A stretch of DNA of 7,876 nucleotides from contig JAILSA010000219.1 of NCBI GenBank assembly GCA_024697885.1, positions 1-7,876 on the forward strand, given 5' to 3'. A model generated the notes under the pieces. It had not been told where the DNA came from. It saw only the letters and a list, made by a program, of their open reading frames with translations, and made no database searches. Below are positions 6,049 through 7,876 of this stretch, in pieces. Origin of the DNA: Eubacterium sp. Its GTDB lineage: Bacteria; Bacillota; Clostridia; Lachnospirales; Lachnospiraceae. Numbering within the stretch: the first letter of the stretch is position 1; each line of letters starts with the position of its first letter. The translations under genes were made by a program, and so were the position numbers.

Positions 6049-6052
6049 GAGG
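6047..6052 (+). promoter_or_regulatory. dprA ribosome-binding site overlapping the comM stop
   Basis: AGGAGG lies 7 nt before ATG 6060 and shares two bases with the comM stop codon TAG (6046-6048). This favours ATG 6060 over the in-frame TTG at 6033 and suggests translational coupling of the two genes. Confidence 0.85.
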
Positions 6053-6059
6053 GAGAAGA

Positions 6060-7118
6060 ATGGATTTTTACTATTATTGGCTGGGCCGGATTAAGGGCCT
6101 TGGCTACAAGAGAATGGATAAGCTTATGGCCCAGGGAATTAAAATCAAGGACCTTTTTGACAGGCCGGAGGACTTTGAGAGGGAGCTGGAATTTTTGCCA
6201 CAAAAGGTGAGAGGGGAACTTTTTGACCAGGGACTAAAGGAGGAGACCCAGAAGTACTGGGAATATATGCAGGCAAAAAAGATTTCCTACCACAGTTTTT
6301 TGGAAGAGGATTATCCGGAGGAATTTAAGACTCTCTATCAGCCACCTAAGGGAGTTTTTGTCCGGGGAAAATTGCCGGGAAAGGGGGATTTGACCCTGGG
6401 CATAGTGGGGGCCAGGGACTGCAGCCCCTACGGCCGGGATATGGCCAGGTGGTTTGCCTTTCGCCTGGCCAAGGCCGGCTTTTGGATTGTGTCGGGCATG
6501 GCCATGGGAGTGGATGGCTGGAGCCACTGGGGAGCCTTAGACGCCGGGGGAAAAACCCTGGCTGTCCTGGGGGCAGGAATCAATGTCTGCTATCCAGACA
6601 ACCACCGCAGGCTCTACCGTGAGATTTGCAGGCAGGGGACACTGGTGTCCGAACAGGACCTGTTTGTCCGGGCCAGACCGGAATTTTTTCCCTTGAGGAA
6701 CCGTTTGATTGCCGCTTTTTCCAAGGGGATACTCTTAGTGGAGGCCAGGCAGCACAGCGGGTCTCTCATTACTGCTAACCAGGCTCTAGACCAGGGGAAG
6801 GACGTCTTTGTCATCCCTGGCCGGGTGGGAGACCCCCTGAGCGAGGGCTGCAACCAGTTGATTTGCGCCGGGGCCATTCCCGTGATTCACCCGGACGATA
6901 TTCTTCATTATTATGGTCTAAAGAGCCAGGAGGAAGAGCTGAGTCTTGAGGGAAAGGAAAGGGAAATCTGGGACAAATTAGGGTCTTATCCCCTCAGCGC
7001 CAGAAGTCTGTCAGAGGAGACGGGAATGAAACTTACAGACCTTTTGAGAATTCTTCTCAAGTGGAAAAGTGGGGGCCTGATTCGGGAGCTGGGCCAGGGC
7101 TATTTTGTGAAAGACTGA
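6060..7118 (+). CDS. dprA: DNA-processing protein DprA (Smf)
   Basis: This 352-residue protein binds incoming single-stranded DNA during natural transformation and loads RecA onto it; it is also kept in many bacteria not known to be competent. An N-terminal helix-hairpin-helix-like region (about 5-60, with KGLGYKRMDKL) precedes the extended Rossmann fold (about 105-285). Family motifs in order are GARDCSPYG (117-125), SGMAMGVDGWSH (145-156), FPLRNRLIA (210-218), HSGSLITANQ (232-241) and VIPGRVGDPLSEGCNQLI (251-268). A C-terminal winged-helix domain (about 298-350, ending GGLIRELGQGYFVKD) is present, so this is the three-part form. ATG 6060 is set by the overlapping AGGAGG. The gene is tightly coupled to comM, and topA lies 163 nt downstream with no clear intervening terminator, an order found in many Firmicutes. 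No key motif is missing. Confidence 0.96.
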   Translation: MDFYYYWLGRIKGLGYKRMDKLMAQGIKIKDLFDRPEDFERELEFLPQKVRGELFDQGLKEETQKYWEYMQAKKISYHSFLEEDYPEEFKTLYQPPKGVFVRGKLPGKGDLTLGIVGARDCSPYGRDMARWFAFRLAKAGFWIVSGMAMGVDGWSHWGALDAGGKTLAVLGAGINVCYPDNHRRLYREICRQGTLVSEQDLFVRARPEFFPLRNRLIAAFSKGILLVEARQHSGSLITANQALDQGKDVFVIPGRVGDPLSEGCNQLICAGAIPVIHPDDILHYYGLKSQEEELSLEGKEREIWDKLGSYPLSARSLSEETGMKLTDLLRILLKWKSGGLIRELGQGYFVKD

Positions 7119-7150
7119 AAAAAAGGATAAAATTTATTTTAATATTTTTC

Positions 7151-7179
7151 TTGAAACTACCAAAAAAATGTTGTAAGGT
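7151..7179 (+). promoter_or_regulatory. Possible topA promoter
   Basis: TTGAAA (7151-7156) and TAAGGT (7174-7179) have a 17-nt spacer. The -10 keeps only the first, second and last consensus bases. The upstream 7119-7150 stretch is strongly A/T-rich, like an UP element, which adds some support. An alternative TAGGAT at 7179-7184 would need a 22-nt spacer. Confidence 0.35.
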
Positions 7180-7187
7180 AGGATATG

Positions 7188-7222
7188 TTATTATCTCAAT
7201 TAGTAATAAGTCAATGAGATAA
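7188..7222 (+). repeat. Nested, mutually exclusive inverted repeats in the topA leader
   Basis: TTATCTCA (7191-7198) and TGAGATAA (7215-7222) form a perfect 8-bp inverted repeat with a 16-nt spacer. TTATTA (7188-7193) and TAATAA (7204-7209) form a second, 6-bp one. Both use bases 7191-7193, so only one can form at a time. They could be an operator or a 5' leader hairpin; function is unknown. Confidence 0.55.
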
Positions 7223-7230
7223 ACACTTCG

Positions 7231-7253
7231 CCGGGGCACAAATTGCCTGACGG
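7231..7253 (+). other. Small hairpin in the topA leader
   Basis: GGCA (7235-7238) pairs with TGCC (7244-7247) around a 5-nt loop, and CCG (7231-7233) pairs with CGG (7251-7253) across an internal loop. It lies 15 nt before the topA ribosome-binding site and is the only GC-rich part of the leader. It resembles no riboswitch known to me. Confidence 0.35.
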
Positions 7254-7281
7254 AACGAAAGAAAAATAAGGGAGCGGTTAT

Positions 7282-7876
7282 ATGGCAAAGAAACTTATTA
7301 TTGTAGAGTCGCCTGCAAAATCTAAAACAATTCAAAAATTCCTTGGAAAGAACTATGAGGTTGTTGCCTCTAATGGACATGTAAGGGACATGCCTAAGAG
7401 TCAGATGGGAATCGATTTTGAAAATGATTTTGAACCAAAATATATAACGATTAGGGGTAAGGGAGAATTATTGGCAAAGCTTCGCAAGCAAGTGAAAAAG
7501 GCAGATCATGTATATCTGGCAACGGACCCCGACCGCGAGGGAGAGGCTATTTCCTGGCATTTGTGTTTTGCCCTCAACCTAGATCCCAAAAAGACCAGTA
7601 GAATTACCTTTAACGAAATCACCAAGACTGCCGTAAAGCAGTCCTTGAAGCAGTCTAGAAATATTGATATGGACTTAGTGGATGCCCAGCAGGCCCGCCG
7701 TGTCCTGGACCGCATGGTGGGTTATTCCATCAGCCCCCTCCTGTGGGAAAAGGTTAAGAGAGGTCTAAGTGCCGGACGAGTTCAGTCTGTGGCCCTGCGC
7801 ATTATTGCGGACCGGGAGGCGGAGATTGACGCCTTTATTCCGCAGGAGTACTGGAGTCTAGAGGCATCTTTTTTGG
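7282..7876 (+). CDS. topA: DNA topoisomerase I (type IA), N-terminal part (3' truncated by window)
   Basis: The first 198 codons of topA are present and the reading frame is open to the window edge. The enzyme relaxes negative supercoils by single-strand passage. The TOPRIM domain covers about 1-115: Glu9 in [12 protein letters not shown] and the acidic DxDxE of TDPDREGEA (Asp82, Asp84, Glu86) that binds Mg. The segment [13 protein letters not shown] (162-174) is the conserved family motif of the next domain. The catalytic Tyr, expected near residue 300, lies outside the window, as do any C-terminal zinc fingers. AAGGGAG (7268-7274) sits 7 nt before ATG 7282. The gene is downstream of dprA with a long leader of its own, suggesting separate or additional control. 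Assignment is secure; TopA rather than the related topoisomerase III (TopB) is favoured by the N-terminal motif spacing and the dprA neighbour. Confidence 0.96.
   Translation, partial: MAKKLIIVESPAKSKTIQKFLGKNYEVVASNGHVRDMPKSQMGIDFENDFEPKYITIRGKGELLAKLRKQVKKADHVYLATDPDREGEAISWHLCFALNLDPKKTSRITFNEITKTAVKQSLKQSRNIDMDLVDAQQARRVLDRMVGYSISPLLWEKVKRGLSAGRVQSVALRIIADREAEIDAFIPQEYWSLEASFL

Noticed and set aside
1..7876. Mobile elements, CRISPR arrays, tRNA genes, toxin-antitoxin or phage-defence modules
   Set aside because: None was found: all coding space is filled by conserved housekeeping genes, and no clustered repeats or transposase motifs are present.

Overview
The window is about 7.9 kb of chromosomal housekeeping sequence. 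It is most consistent with a low-to-mid GC Gram-positive of class Clostridia, probably Lachnospiraceae-like. That placement is an inference from protein character (a MiaB with a long N-terminal extension, an NrdR of 153 residues, the comM-dprA-topA order), purine-rich Shine-Dalgarno sites and strong sigma-A-type promoters. No mobile element, CRISPR array, tRNA or rRNA gene is visible.

Left block (1-3205, plus strand): the 3' end of pheA (prephenate dehydratase catalytic tail plus ACT domain), then htrA (membrane-anchored or exported serine protease with one PDZ domain) and miaB (tRNA methylthiotransferase). htrA and miaB are 47 nt apart and probably co-transcribed. A large compound hairpin with T-runs on both strands closes miaB.

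Middle block (3254-4464): a cyclophilin-type peptidyl-prolyl isomerase gene on the minus strand with its own terminator converges on miaB. It diverges from nrdR, the zinc-ribbon/ATP-cone repressor of ribonucleotide reductase genes. Two well-formed promoters sit back to back between them, each with a 17-nt spacer.

Right block (4465-7876, plus strand): comM/yifB (AAA+ branch-migration helicase family), dprA (RecA loader for incoming single-stranded DNA) and the start of topA (DNA topoisomerase I), which runs off the window. comM and dprA are separated by 11 nt, and the dprA ribosome-binding site overlaps the comM stop. Together they are the recombination half of a natural-transformation pathway. 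comM has a plausible promoter of its own and no recognisable ribosome-binding site. topA has a 163-nt leader with mutually exclusive inverted repeats.

No new multi-gene system is apparent. The points most worth a second look are: a T8 run preceded by a perfect Shine-Dalgarno-like sequence inside comM, exactly at the junction between the N-terminal and AAA+ domains; a 17-nt exact repeat shared by the miaB coding sequence and its terminator; and the nested repeats in the topA leader.
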